Assembly: GCA_963921195.1 (NCBI GenBank)
Contig: OY992540.1
Location: 45,159,890-45,223,889 of the forward strand
Length of the DNA: 64,000 nt
Reading direction: 5' to 3'
From: Pegoplata infirma
Lineage: Eukaryota > Arthropoda > Insecta > Diptera > Anthomyiidae
How positions within the stretch are numbered: position 1 is the stretch's first letter; each line of letters begins with the position of its first letter. Made by a program: the position numbers and the translations under genes. This document shows positions 11,217-22,580 of this stretch, one piece after another. Under the pieces are notes generated by a model, which did no database searches, was not told the DNA's origin, and saw nothing but the letters and a program-made list of their open reading frames with translations.

Positions 11217-11720
11217 GTGTATAACTGGAATACTCAAAAAAAAAAAAAAACCTTGTCAAATTACTAGAAAAAGTCTCGTAGACCCATTTTACAAATAAAT
11301 ATTTGCAAGTTATCCTTGTTTTAACAAATAGTTTTCGATCAAAATTTAAATTTTTTTTTTTAAATTTTTAAATTTCCAAGATTTTTTACAAAAAATATCT
11401 AGCAAATTTACGAGAATTTCTTGTAAGTTTTATTTCGCCAAAAAAGTTTTTGGCGAATTAAAACTTTCAATTTTATTGTCAAAAATATTGTAAAATTACA
11501 AACAAGTTCGTAATTTTTACTAAGAATTCTCGTAAAATAGGAGGTAGCAAAAAATCAAGTAAAATCGCGAAACCTTCTTGTAAGTCAAAAAAATTGTAAA
11601 TTTACAATTTTTTTTGGTAAAAAGCTTGTTAAATTACAAAATTATTGGTAAAAAGCTTGTAAAATAACAGGGAATTTTTGTCAAATGGGAGGTAGCAAAA
11701 AAAAAACAAACTTTTCTTGT
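11217..11720. repeat. Repeat cluster with 'ttgtaaaattacaa' units
   Basis: Recurring 'cttgtaaaattacaa'-type units and 'aggtagcaaaaaa' duplicated near 11530 and 11690. No coding content; ends not defined. Confidence 0.4.
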
Positions 11721-11799
11721 ATTCTGATTCATCCCATTCTGATTTTTGTTGTTGAACTGATTTCCATGCAAATGCATGGTTTTTTCAAATCAAAAATTT

Positions 11800-12297
11800 T
11801 TTGTTAAAATGGCATCGATTTATTTTTGCATATTTTGGTGAAAATACATATTTTTGCATATTTTGGTGAAAATGCACATTTTTGCATATTTTGGTTTTAA
11901 ATGCATATTTTGTGCATATTTCCAACTTTGAAGTGCACATTTTTGCATATTTTGGCATAAATGAGCCAAAAAAAACACACATTGAAATTTATTTGTTTTT
12001 AAAACTTTCTTTAATTTCAAAAATTTGTTTTGAAAATAAGAAAAATTATTTTTTTAATTTTTTTATTAATTTCTAAAAAAAATCTTGCTTTTATAAAGTT
12101 TTAAATCTTACTATTTAAACCCGGAGTTATTTTTTGCTTTTTAAGAGGTTTTCCAATGAAAACAACATTTTTTATTAAACACATTTTATTTATTAGTGAA
12201 TATTTTTAGGTTTTTGGTGCATATTTTGAATTTTTTTAACTCATATTTTAAGCTCATATTTTTGATATTGTAGTGCATGAAAATTTTATCCCTAATT
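11800..12297 (-). mobile_element. GCATATTT-rich mini-hAT-like element, copy 1 (uninterrupted)
   Basis: On the minus strand it starts 'tagggataaaattttcatg' and carries many 'aaaatatgcaaaaatgtgca' units. It holds 'cgggtttaaatagtaagat', which is followed directly by 'ttaaaactttataaaa'. This copy provides the pre-insertion sequence for the broken copy at 18733-22060. hAT assignment is from general resemblance of the terminus only. The open frames here on both strands are products of the repeat. Confidence 0.55.
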
Positions 12298-13234
12298 TAG
12301 ATGTTTTGCAAGACCTATTTTTATAAACAAATTTCAAAAATTTTTAAAAATATATTATTGGCCTCAAATTTGTTCAACATACTTTTGAGGACTATGAGAC
12401 TAAAAATTTACCCGAATGTTCAAAATTGGGTGAACAAATTTGTTTTCCCTGCAAAAAAATGCCAGTCTAACGTAGATACATATGTATCTGACTCTTTTGC
12501 TACCTATTGATGTGTAACGAATGAACAATACTCATATAGTTTAACAATGACCAACATTTAATGGTTGGTTATGAATTGAGGCCAAATGAACTAAAAGTGT
12601 TGAGGTATAATACCACAAAATAACAAAAGACTAAATTACCTACAGTGTCATAGTCATCATTATACGCAAAATGAAAGAAAATCAAGTGAAAAGATGTAAA
12701 ACTTTTGAAATTATTATAGAGCAGTAGTGTATTTTATTGCCAGTCATTCAAATTCATTTGAACTATATTCAACTTCATATTTAGTAGAACTGTTCTATGA
12801 ACTTCCTTCCTTTGATTCATTTATTCACCCATTTATAATTTTCATACATTTTTCTTTTCTTTTTTTCCTGACAACATTTTGATAAATCCTCCAAATTGAT
12901 GTTGGTAATGAGATGTCAATAAAAACTATATTATTATTCAATGATTCAAATTATATTTTAGTTTTCTTTTCATACTTTCATATTTTTTGTATGTTTTCAA
13001 GTAGAGTTTTATTGAATAAGAGTATATAACCCACCTACATAGTTAAGAGCAGCAGAATTATGATTGATGTATGTTAGGAATGAATGTAAGTTTAATAGAT
13101 TGGAGTGAATTTGTGAATTTGTAAATTGTTATAACAAAGAATTAAACAAAGTTTTCAAAGGCATTTTATGCCTTATCTGGCTTAAAATTTAGATATCATT
13201 GGTACAGGGAAAAAAGGAAAGTGAAAAAGAAAAG
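12298..13234. other. No gene seen
   Basis: Relatively unique AT-rich sequence, with a 69-residue frame at 12301-12510 that has no recognisable domain. Confidence 0.4.
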
Positions 13235-14165
13235 GAAATAATCTGAGAGATTTTTTCTATGAAAAATTTTCTAAAGGAGAAATGTATCGGAATATTAAAA
13301 TTTTTCTATATGAAAAAATTTGAGAACTTTTCTACTGTAAAAATTTGACAAATTTTCTTTAGGAAAAATACAGAGAGAGAAGCAAAAACTAAGAATTTTT
13401 TATAGGAAAAATCTGAGAATTTTTCTATTGGAGAAAATTTTTTATTTCTTCTGTGAAAAATGTCAAAAAGTTTTAAATTTTTCTTAAAAAATGTCTCGGG
13501 ATTTAAGAATTTTTAAATATGAAAAAAAGTCGTGAAATATAAAAATTTTTCTTAAAAAAAAAAATAAAAAAATAAAATCTAAACGAAAAATTTGGCTAAT
13601 TTTTTATAAAAAATATTTGAGAATTTTTCTATAGGAATAATTTGCGAATTTTTCTTAGAATTTTTCTATAAGAAAAATCTGTGAATTTTTCTATAGGAAA
13701 AATCTAACAATTTTTAGTTGGAAAAATCTAACAATTTTTCTATAGGAATAATCTATAGGAAAAATCTGAGAATTTTTCTATAGGAAAAATCTGACAATTT
13801 TATATAGAAAAAATTTAACAATTTTTCTATGGGAATAATCCAGCAATTTTTCTATAGGGAAAAAAGTCTTAGACTTTTTTTCTCCGGGAAAAATGTATAG
13901 AAATCTGAGATTTTTTCTTTTTAAAAAAGTTTCAGAATCTTAGACTTTTCCTTTAAAAAAAAATGGCTCAAATTCTAAGATAATATTTAAAATCTAAAAT
14001 CTGAGATTATTTATGTTAAAAATATGTCTCAGAATTGCATACTTTTTAACAGAAAAAGCTGAACAATTTTCTTTTGGAAAAAAATTCGTGGAATCCTAAA
14101 GAAATAAATGGCAGACTTTTTCGATAGACAAAATGTCTCAGAATTTGTAAGTTTTTATATAAAAA
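13235..14165. repeat. Degenerate ~25-bp satellite array (left block)
   Basis: Diverged tandem copies of 'gaaaaatctgagaattttt' + 'ctatag', clearest at 13600-13870. The same unit, in a longer 35-bp form, makes the array at 43960-45600, and it resumes at 17460-17700. The core 'tttttctatagaaaaa' is a palindrome. Confidence 0.75.
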
Positions 14166-14274
14166 ATGTCTGCAAAGTTTGTACTCGTGCCCAAACCATT
14201 GAATCATGATAATGTTTTGCTGTATAAATAGGTGTTCTTTCCAAAGCAAAATTTTTCTAGGAAAAATAACGCTA

Positions 14275-15085
14275 CACTAAAAAAATTATGTCATTAATTG
14301 TTTGTAGTTTATTTAAAAAGTTTTCCGTTTAGTCGTTTTTAAAAGAAAAAACATTTGCTTGATGTTCAGTTTTATTAATGACTACTTCAGTCCTTTGTTT
14401 CAAAAATAACACACTAAAAAATAAAGACTTTCATTAACATTTAATTTTTAAAGTCATTTATTTTTGTTCTGTAAGTAAAACCTACTGATTATTCTTTTGA
14501 TTTTTAATGATTTGTGTAAGTAATTTTTTTTAAATTGTTGGTATTTTTTAATGAAATATAATTAGTTTTTACCTACACAAGTCAGTTATTTTTTTGTAGA
14601 AAAAAAATCAAAAAATTATTTATAGAAATATAAAAACATGTTTGTATCAAGTGACTTTGGCACGATGGGTAGAGTGTCTGGCCAGAATGTAGTTGATTGC
14701 GGGATCGATTCCCCAAAAATTTTATTAAAAATTTTTAAAAAAATATTTCAATAAAAAATTGTAAAAAATTACCTACGAAATCATTAATTTTTATTGTTTT
14801 CGTAGGTTATTTTTTTGAAATTTGTTGGTAAAAATAACAGAACTATCATTAATTTTTAATGTTTTCGTAGGTTATTTTTTTCAAATTTGTTGGTAAAAAA
14901 GAGTGAAAAAAACGTAATTTTTTAATGTTTAATGTAATTTATTTTAGAAAATTTTGTCAACAGTAAAAAACAAATGTTTATGATTGTTAAAGCAAATGAA
15001 TAATTACTGGGATGGTTTTCAATTGTTTATTCACGGGTTTTAAGTGTGCTTTTCATTTGTTTTTGCCTACAAAATATTTTGAGTG
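14275..15085. mobile_element. TA-flanked MITE (811 bp) carrying a tRNA-like box
   Basis: Starts 'cactaaaaaaattatgtc' after TA (14273-14274) and ends 'aatattttgagtg' before TA (15086-15087). The interior holds direct repeats of 'cattaatttttattgttttc' near 14785 and 14850. The flanks join to give the family B sequence seen intact at about 60780-60810. Confidence 0.7.
14650..14715 (+). other. tRNA-like A/B boxes inside the MITE
   Basis: 'gatgggtagagtgtctgg' resembles a D-arm/A-box and 'gcgggatcgattcccc' a T-arm/B-box (GWTCRANNC fits). The spacing is close to tRNA length, but I could not fold acceptor and anticodon arms. Likely a captured tRNA-derived sequence. Confidence 0.35.
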
Positions 15086-15239
15086 TATATTAATTTGTCA
15101 TTCCATGCAAAAGGCATTTAAATATCGGTCGAGGACCCCATTATGTTTATATATTATTGATCTATGAATCTTTCTAAGACATCTAGTGATATCCATCTAT
15201 CTGTTTGTCTAATTTGTTGATAACAAAACGTTTTTGATG

Positions 15240-15420
15240 AAAAAAGGTTTTTAATGAAAACATAATATTGATAAAAAAATAAATTTGATAAAAAAAAAAA
15301 TATTAATAAAAAAAAAAAAAATATTGATGAAAAAAAAAATATTGATAAGAAAAATATTTTAATAAAAAAAAATATTGATGAAAAAAAAATATTGATGAAA
15401 AAAAATATTGATGACAAATA
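15240..15420 (+). repeat. AT-rich minisatellite '(t)attgatgaaaaaaaa'
   Basis: About ten imperfect copies of a 15-18-bp unit. The same unit expands in the neighbouring family B units at 15700-16020 and 17090-17240, and more weakly at 61380-61600. The Phe/Ile-rich minus-strand frames here are products of it. Confidence 0.75.
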
Positions 15421-15699
15421 ATTATGTTGTGTTTTATTCACCAGCTGGTGAATAATTGTGTTATTCACCACGAGGTGAATTATTATCCACAAACCCAAGT
15501 TAGTAAAATTTTTGGTTTTAAGAAAATGAAAACAGTAATTCTAATTTTCTTTTTTGTTAGTCGTTAGCTTATATAGTCAAACTGAGGTGGCGTCCTGTAA
15601 ATAAATCTTTCTAAGACATTCTAGTGATATCCATCTATCTGTTTGTCTTATTTGTTGATAACAAAAAGTTTTTGATGAAAAAAAGGTTTTTAATGAAAA

Positions 15700-16020
15700 C
15701 ATATTATTGATAAAAAAAAAAAAAATTATGAAAAAAAAAAAAATTTATGAAAAAAAAAAAAAATATGAAAAATTATTGATGAAAAAAAAATATTGATGAA
15801 AAGAAAAATATTGATGAAAAAAAAAATATTAATGAAAAAAATATATTGATGAAAAAAAAATATTGATGAAAAAAAAAAAAATATTGATAAAAAAAATATT
15901 GATGAAAAAAATATATTGATGAAAAAAAAATATTGATGAAAAAAAAAATATCGATGAAAAAATATTGATAAAAAAAAAAATATTGATGAAAAAAATATTG
16001 ATGAAAAAAAATATTGATGA
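15700..16020 (+). repeat. AT-rich minisatellite, longest tract
   Basis: About twenty imperfect units of 'attgatgaaaaaaaa' immediately before the palindrome block of family B unit 2. Confidence 0.75.
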
Positions 16021-16177
16021 CAAATAATTATGTTATGTTTTATTCACCACCTGGTGAATATTTTTGTTATTCACCACGAGGTGAATTATTATCCAAGTTA
16101 CAAACCCAAGTTAGTGAAATTTTTGGTTTTATGAAAATGAAAACAGTAATTCTAACTTTCTTTTTTGTTAGTTGTTA

Positions 16178-16947
16178 CCCGAGTAAAAAAAAAATGATAT
16201 AGTCATATACAATATTGTATAGGAATATAGATTTGTATATGTTCATATCTGACACTATACATTTCTAGATAAAATTATGTATTGGAAAAAATATTTCAAT
16301 AATTTCCAATATAGTGTCAGATAATGTTATATATTATTATATGTGGTCACACATATATGCCGTATATAAATATACAAGATTGGACAAATTAAATACAACT
16401 CCACATATAAATATATATGATACCATGTTAAATAATATTATTATATTACAGCAAAAACAGCAAAAATTTTCTAAGTTAATTTTGATATTATTTTATGTAA
16501 TTTTATACAAAAAAAAATAAAATTGATGAAGAGAAAAACAAATAATAAAAATTTTAGCAAAAATTAATTTAGATTTTTACCAAGTTAAAATGATTAAAAA
16601 AACAAAACTTGGAAGATTGTTGCTAATTCTAATTTTAATATAACCCAAAAGAAAAAACCCTAAATGAATTCAATAACTACATAAAAATATTTGTTTTAAA
16701 ATTTATGGTCCAAATTTTTTTAAAAAGTTTATATTTTTTAATATAATTTGATAAAATTTTACAAATCCACATTAGACCAAAATTCGGATCTAATTAAATC
16801 TAACAATATCATATATGATATTATTAGAAAATTTTAGATAATTTCTGATACAGCCAATTTTGAAATCAGATTAGATCAATTAAGAGCTGCTACCAGATTA
16901 ATTAAGATATAATTACATAAAGGACCAGATTAATTTTTTTACTCGGG
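16178..16947. mobile_element. TA-flanked MITE, CCCGAGTAAAA ends (770 bp)
   Basis: Begins 'cccgagtaaaaaaaa' after TA (16176-16177) and ends 'ttttttactcggg' before TA (16948-16949). It separates two family B units; removing it joins 'gttagttgtta' to 'gattatatagtcaaactg', matching 'gttagtcgttagcttatata' in unit 1. The interior has short dyads such as 'atatgatattatt'. A 68-residue frame inside is not recognised. Confidence 0.75.
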
Positions 16948-17459
16948 TAGATTATATAGTCAAACTGAGGTGGTGTCCTGTAAATACATCTTTCTAAGAC
17001 ATTCTAGTGATATCCATATATCTGTTTGTCATATTTGTCGATAACAAAAAGTTTTTGATGCAAAAAAGGTATTTAATGAAAACATATTATTGATAAAAAA
17101 AAAAAATTTATGAAAAAATAAAAAAAAAATGAAAAAAAAATATTGATGAAAAAAAAATTATTGATAAAAAAAAAATTTTTTGATGAAAAAAAAATATTGA
17201 TGAAAAAAGAATATTGATGAAAAAAAAAATATTGATGAAAAGTAATTATGTTATGTTTTATTCACCAGATGGTGAATATTTTTGTTATTCACCACGAGGT
17301 GAATTATTATCCAAGTTACAAACCCAAGTTAATAAAATTTTTGGTTTTAAGAAAATGAAAATAGTAATTCTTATTTTCTTTTTCGTTAAATGTTAGCTTA
17401 TATAGTTAAACTGAGGTGGCGTCCTGCAACTTTTTTAAAATTAGACACCAGCCTAAAAA

Positions 17460-17700
17460 AATTATCATGTTAAAAATGTTCTAGAATCAAAGACTTTTTC
17501 TACAGAAAAAATTACTCAGATTCTGACCTCAGAATCTGAGACTTTAAGGAAAAATGTCCAAGAATCTGAGGAAATGTCTTAGATTCTAATTTTTTTTTTC
17601 TATTTGAAATATCTTTGAAAGTAAGAATTTTTCTGTAGAAAATTTCTGAGACTCAGACTCTGGGACTTTTTCTGGAGGAAAATAAAACTTCCAAAACTTA
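17460..17700. repeat. Degenerate 25-bp satellite array (right block)
   Basis: Diverged 'ctcagattctga'/'tttctatagaaaa' units, continuing the array at 13235-14165 on the far side of family B copy 2. Confidence 0.6.
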
Positions 17701-18732
17701 CAACATTTCGCCAGTTAAATGTTTCACTCTCACCTATTGTATAATTTTCCATTTCTATACAGAAAATCAGTTGATATTTTAGTATATATTTTCATGTATG
17801 ATAAATGTTTTGCTAATGAATTGTGAAAATATAAGTACTTTGTTGAATAGTTTATGAAAATATGATGATGTACCTACTACTACTACGATGTAGTGTATGT
17901 GATGGTTAAATTTTATTTGTAAGAAAAACTTTTTACAAACATTTTATTTTATTTAAATTAATTTTAATTTCTTTTTTAGTTGTAGTACATACAACAACAT
18001 AACAATTTTGTACATGCATAAATACTTTTTCATCCCTCTCTCTGAGCTTGGGAAAATATTTCTAAAAACTTCACAAAAAAAACATAAATAAAAAAAATAT
18101 ATACAAACACTAGCATAAATTCTTGCATAAATAACATAACCTAATTTTTATAAAACTACTAGACAAGTATACAAACGCATGAATATTATAAAATAGTAGA
18201 CTGTGCACAGTGGTGCGGAATTTGCTAATCAAATTGTATACAAAAACTTTTTGTGGGAGTTGTACAAGACATTCAAATTCTAAACGGTCAGAAAGCAAGC
18301 AACAAGTAAAATTTTACTTTTTGAAAAACTTTTTTGACTTCTGAAAAAAATATCTTTCAATACCACTGTGTTTCTTATTAATAATGCAACAAAGTTGCTT
18401 ATTTATATTTAGTTTTGAACATAGACGAAGCATTATGTTGGTACAAGCTGAAGTTTTTGTGTGTATTTGTTTGGAATAATGGAACATTTTATGTAGCTTT
18501 TAACTAAAATGCACACATTGCACTTAATGTATGTTCGTAGGGGAAAGTTGATTGACTTGACTTCTGCTATAAAAATAATTTTGAATACAAATGGATTTGA
18601 GTGGAAAAACAATTTGAAATTGGTAGTAAAAAACAAAATTTTGAACACAAAATTTTTATTTTTAGTAAAAATTTTTGTAGAAACAAGTAAGAAATTTTTT
18701 ATGGTGCATGCCATTTTAAAGAGGTCTCGTTA
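17701..18732. other. No gene seen
   Basis: AT-rich sequence without recognised repeats. The frames at 18433-18736 (both strands) have no recognisable domain. Confidence 0.4.
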
Positions 18733-18901
18733 CTAGGGAAGAGATTTTCATGCACTAAAAATAAAAAAAGCGCTTAAAATATGCGCTAAAAGTTAAAAAT
18801 ATGCACTAAAAACCTAAAAATATGCAATGAAAATCTTGTTTTCATACGAACAATTTCATAAAACGCTAAAAAATAATGCCGGTTTAAATAGTAACATAAG
18901 A

Positions 18902-20345
18902 TAAAACACCTCAATTCAACCAACGAGTTGACCGCACCCCCACCAAATTTAATGAAATTAGGTACTGGGGTTTACTTTAACAAAAAAGAGATTTTTTTTT
19001 TCAATTTTTCAGGCTTCTGGTCATTCCAGTATTCGAGGTATGCGGTCTTGAAAATTAACAAAATCGTATATATTTGACAAGTGTTCTGACATAAATAAAG
19101 ATATCTCGTAAAGTAATAATATAGGTGTTATTAAGGTTTCAAATAATGGGTAATGCACTCAAAAAATTATGTTAGTAAAATCAACTGAAAATGTCAGTTA
19201 AAATAACTACTTTGTCAGTTGTTTTGGGGTCAACTACTTTTTCAGTTAAATCAACTAACAATGTTAGTTATTTTTACTGACAAAAAACAACTGAATTAAT
19301 CAGTAAAAATTACTTACATTTGTAGTCAATACAACTAAAATGTAGTAAAAATATCCTAATCATTATATAATTTTTTTTTTTCAAAAAATTTTTCAGAAAA
19401 AAAATTGAAGACCAAATTTTTTCCAAGTTTTTTTTTTTTTTAAAAATGTTGTGAAAAATAAAAAAACGAAAATTTATTTTTATTTTTTGGAAAAAAACTT
19501 TGAAAACTTTTCAGAGATAAAAAAAAAAATTAACTATTTTAAATAACTGTTACTACATCACAGTACTTTTTTGTTAGTTGTTCAAAAAAACGACTTAAAA
19601 TAACTAACAGAAATAGTTGTTTGATATTTTTCATACAAAAACAACTGACTTTGTAGTTGAAAACACCTAACTACTGTAAAATATACAAACAACTAACATG
19701 TAGTAACTTACATAATTTTCTGAGTGTGAGACTGCCTTTAAAAAGGTATTGCCTTTTTAAAGGCTTTTTAACATTTTAGCAATTTTCACACATTTATGTG
19801 CAGATATCTCGAAAACTAATAGCGATAGGCCAGTTAAAAGGTCATATATGGACTCAGCACGTCAAAAGCATTCAGAAAAGTAAACCTTGGTACCAGAATC
19901 TCAAAGACAAAAAAATATGTTTTTTCTAAGAGGAAATACACCGCTTTTTCTCTCCTGTCACTATGTTTCTATTAATATTAAAAGTTCCAATGAAGTCCCC
20001 ATCCTGAAAATTTAAACTTATCAATCACCTTTGACCTTTTTCAAAAAAAATCTTGGGGTATGCCATTTTAAAGGCTGTCTCATTACCTATTATTGGCAAC
20101 CTGACTGAGACCTGTATTATTATTACTTTTCGAGTTATCTTTATTTATCTCAGAACACTTTTGTCAAATATATACAATTTTGCCAATTTTCAAGACCCCA
20201 TATCTCGGGAAGAAAAACTACCAGAAGTCCAAAATTTTGGCACTATGATTTTTTTGTAAGGGTCCAACTATATTCCAAGTTTCATCAAATTCGAAAGAGG
20301 TAAGGTCAAAAATGCTACTTTTTTAGGTTGAATTGAGGCGTTTTA
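18902..20345. mobile_element. Foldback element, ~240-bp arms
   Basis: Left arm (18902-19135) begins 'taaaacacctcaattcaacc'. The right arm (about 20105-20345) ends with its inverse, 'ggttgaattgaggcgtttta'. Deeper in the arms 'gtatatatttgacaa' and 'ataaataaagata' also match in inverse. A TA-type MITE (19156-19726) sits between them. A diverged lone arm lies at 22135-22330. Target-site duplication not clear. Confidence 0.7.
19156..19726. mobile_element. CACTCAAAAAA MITE inside the foldback (571 bp)
   Basis: Starts 'cactcaaaaaattatgttag' and ends 'cataattttctgagtg'; flanked by TG on both sides rather than TA. The interior is rich in 'agttgttt' and 'aactaacat'. Confidence 0.65.
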
Positions 20346-20422
20346 ACTCACATTTAAAACTTTATGTAAACAAGTATTTTTTAGAAATTAAGACAATCTA
20401 TAAAACAATTAAAAAAATAAAT

Positions 20423-21908
20423 CAAGTAGAAAAGTTAAACTCGACTTGACCGAATCTATGAATACCTTCCACAATGCCCTTTTTAAAGGATAGTAAAATT
20501 TTTTATTTTAAGTAAAAATTCTTTTTTGCCTTTTTTGTAAAAAAAAAAGAAAAATTACTAATTGTTTTTGTGTGTATTTTTTTTTTTAATGTAAAAATAT
20601 TTTTGAATGTCAAAAATACTTTGAAAAGAAATTTTGTGGCTTACTAATGATTTTAAAGATTTTGTTTTTTAAAGCTCAGTTTTTTTCAACACGTGATTTT
20701 AAAGTGAAATCAATCTGAAATTCATGGTTTTGCTGACAACTTTTCAACCACTAGACGGAATTGGCTGAATCCTAACCAAACCAGGGAAACGAATAATATA
20801 TATGCCAAACCTTAGCGCCCTCAGAATTGTCCTTCCAAAGTTTGCGTCGTAAATTTGCGAAAAAACCTGGCGTACGGACATAGCGCCCAAGGTCTTATCG
20901 CCCAAAACCGTAAATGTCATATCGCCCAAGATGCGACATATAGCCCAAAATGATAGATCTAAAAATGTTATTTCTCCCAAAACAAAATTGTCAAAAAATC
21001 CAAAATATTTTTTTTGGGCGAAATGTCGAAGTTACGACATCTATGATTTGTTTTTTTGTAGTAAAGGTTTTCTGCGTAACCGGCCTTCGGCCGGGCTTAA
21101 GGATTACATACTCCATGCATTAAACCCACCCTCTCTGCAAACCAAAGCTATTTTGGTTATCAGGCCTTTTTAATGCATAACAAATTTGATAGTGTAAAGG
21201 CCTGCTACCTAGAAAACTTTACTTTGCGGAGAGGGTGGGTTTAATGCATGGATTTTGTAATCCCTAAGCCCGGCCGAAGGCCGGCTACGCATAAAAACTT
21301 TAAAATATTGTGTTAAAAAAACAATATTGGTGAGTTTTATGATTATTTTTTTATTTTTTTTTTGGGTTCTATGACATTTTATAAATTCAACATTTTGATA
21401 TTTGGGTAATATGACATTTTTGACAATTTACATTAATTTAAAGAAAATTGTTAAAATACCCAAAAACAATGGCCATATCGTCCAAAATATTTTGCAACAA
21501 CAACTAACACACATTTTTTTTGGGTGGAATGACTTTTTTAAATTGGGCGATATGCACTTGGGCGCTATGTCCGTACGCCAAAAAACCTTGCCGAAATTCA
21601 CTCTTTTGATATTCATAACTTTTGAACCTCTGTACCGATTTCGCTGGATTGCAATACTAATCTAACCAGGTAAATGCCAAACATATGTGCCAATCTTCAG
21701 GAGCCTCCGTAAAGTTTTTCAAAAGCTAGCGTGTTTTCAACAGACAGACGGCCGGACATCGCTAGATCGTATTAAAATCGATCGTGGATCATGAATATAT
21801 ATATATAAATATACTTTATGGGGTCCTAGACCAATATTTCGAGGTGTTACAATCGGAATGACAAACTAATATACATATAACCTCTTTCACTAGAGTGGAA
21901 GGTATAAA
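20423..21908 (-). mobile_element. HINE/mini-me element, subfamily 2 (interrupted)
   Basis: Read on the minus strand: 5' 'ataccttccactctagtg', the block 'cataaagtatat', the GTCY run (21745), 'aaattcaatcc..gcgaaatcgg', then 'attcggtcaagtcgag' and the 3' end 'ttttctacttg'. Closely similar to 52150-53002. A 711-bp foldback splits it at 20869-21579. It lies within a run of A/T in the GCATATTT element, without target duplication. Confidence 0.75.
20869..21579. mobile_element. GGCGTACGG foldback, copy 1 (711 bp, 9-bp TSD)
   Basis: Termini 'ggcgtacggacatagcgccc' and its inverse, flanked by perfect 9-bp duplications AAAAAACCT (20860-20868, 21580-21588). Removing it restores the HINE sequence seen at about 52665-52685. 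About a dozen 'tcgccca(a)'/'ttgggcga' motifs line both halves, pointing inward. The centre holds two inverted copies of a 'ccggccttcggccggg' hairpin block. A 9-bp duplication is what Drosophila FB/Mutator-like elements make; no transposase is present. Confidence 0.8.
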
Positions 21909-22134
21909 ATTTTTTTTTTCTAATTTTAAAAATGAATTTTTTAAAATTTAAAATAGTTTTTAATTTGTGTTTTTGCTAATTTATGCCAAAATGTGCAAAA
22001 ATATACACTTAAAAGTTTGAAATATTCAATTAAAACCAAAATCTGCATATTCACCCAAAATTATTCAATAACATGAATACACTGAAATTGTTGTTTGTAG
22101 ATTAGTGTTATTTAAAAACTTAGTACTAACGCCA

Positions 22135-22330
22135 TTTATATCAGAAATATTTTGCCAAATATATATGATTTTCACAATTTTCAAGACCATATATCTCGGA
22201 AAGAAAAATAACCAGATGTCCAAAATTTTGACAACATAATTTTTTGTAGGGCAAAACTACATTCCATTTTTCTTCTAATTCGAAGGGGTAAGGTCAAAAA
22301 TGTAACATTTTTCGGTTGACTTAAAATTTT
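22135..22330 (+). mobile_element. Lone, diverged arm of the 18902-20345 foldback family
   Basis: 'ttttcaagaccatatatctc', 'ccaaaattttgacaacat' and 'ggtaaggtcaaaaatgtaac' follow the right arm at 20150-20345 in order, with many substitutions. Confidence 0.6.
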
Positions 22331-22489
22331 TTTCTCTACACTCACTAGAGCGTATCGTCATATTTAAATTTTCGAATTTCACTTCGAAATACTTGCCCAA
22401 CGATCGCCACCTTAGAGCAAATTTTCGAACACAACCCCATCCGATTAACTATTTTTTTTAGAGCACCCTTTTAAATAATTCTGAGTAGT

Positions 22490-22580
22490 GCCCCCATTTC
22501 CCGGTTCTCGGTATTCCCGGGAATACCGGCATTCCCGGTTCTCGGTATACCGGGAATACCGGTACTACGGTACTGACCGT
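22490..22580. repeat. GC-rich nested palindromes (CGGTATTCCCGGGAATACCG)
   Basis: A perfect 20-bp palindrome 'cggtattcccgggaataccg', then 'cggtataccgggaataccgg' and related copies, standing out sharply from the AT-rich surroundings. Probably the tip of an insect inverted-repeat element; I cannot define its ends. Confidence 0.6.

Larger units (their letters stand above)
14165..17460 (+). mobile_element. HINE-like family B, copy 2 with three tandem units
   Basis: Begins 'tctgcaaagtttgtactcg' and 'ataatgttttgctg', is broken by a MITE (14275-15085), and resumes at 'tcattccatgcaaaaggc'. Three tandem units follow (about 15166-15577, 15577-16176, 16948-17400). Each carries 'ctagtgatatccat', a '(t)attgatgaaaaaaaa' minisatellite, the 'ttattcacca..tggtgaat' palindromes, and 'aaactgaggtgg(c/t)gtcctg'. 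A 770-bp MITE lies between units 2 and 3. It sits within the 25-bp satellite, which continues on both sides. Confidence 0.55.
18733..22060 (+). mobile_element. GCATATTT-rich mini-hAT-like element, copy 2 (broken into pieces)
   Basis: Starts 'tagggaagagattttcatg'. Pieces at 18733-18901, 20346-20422 and 21909-22060 line up in order with the uninterrupted copy at 11800-12297: 'ggtttaaatagtaacat', then 'tttaaaactttatgtaaac' and 'tttttagaaatta', then 'tttatgccaaaatgtgc'. The two gaps hold a foldback (18902-20345) and a HINE (20423-21908). Confidence 0.6.

Noticed and set aside
12301..12510. 69-residue frame beside the GCATATTT element
   Set aside because: No recognisable domain, and no splice signals or neighbours to make it an exon.
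15154..16023. Phe/Ile-rich minus-strand frames of 114 and 64 residues
   Set aside because: Translation of the 'attgatgaaaaaaaa' minisatellite, not a protein.
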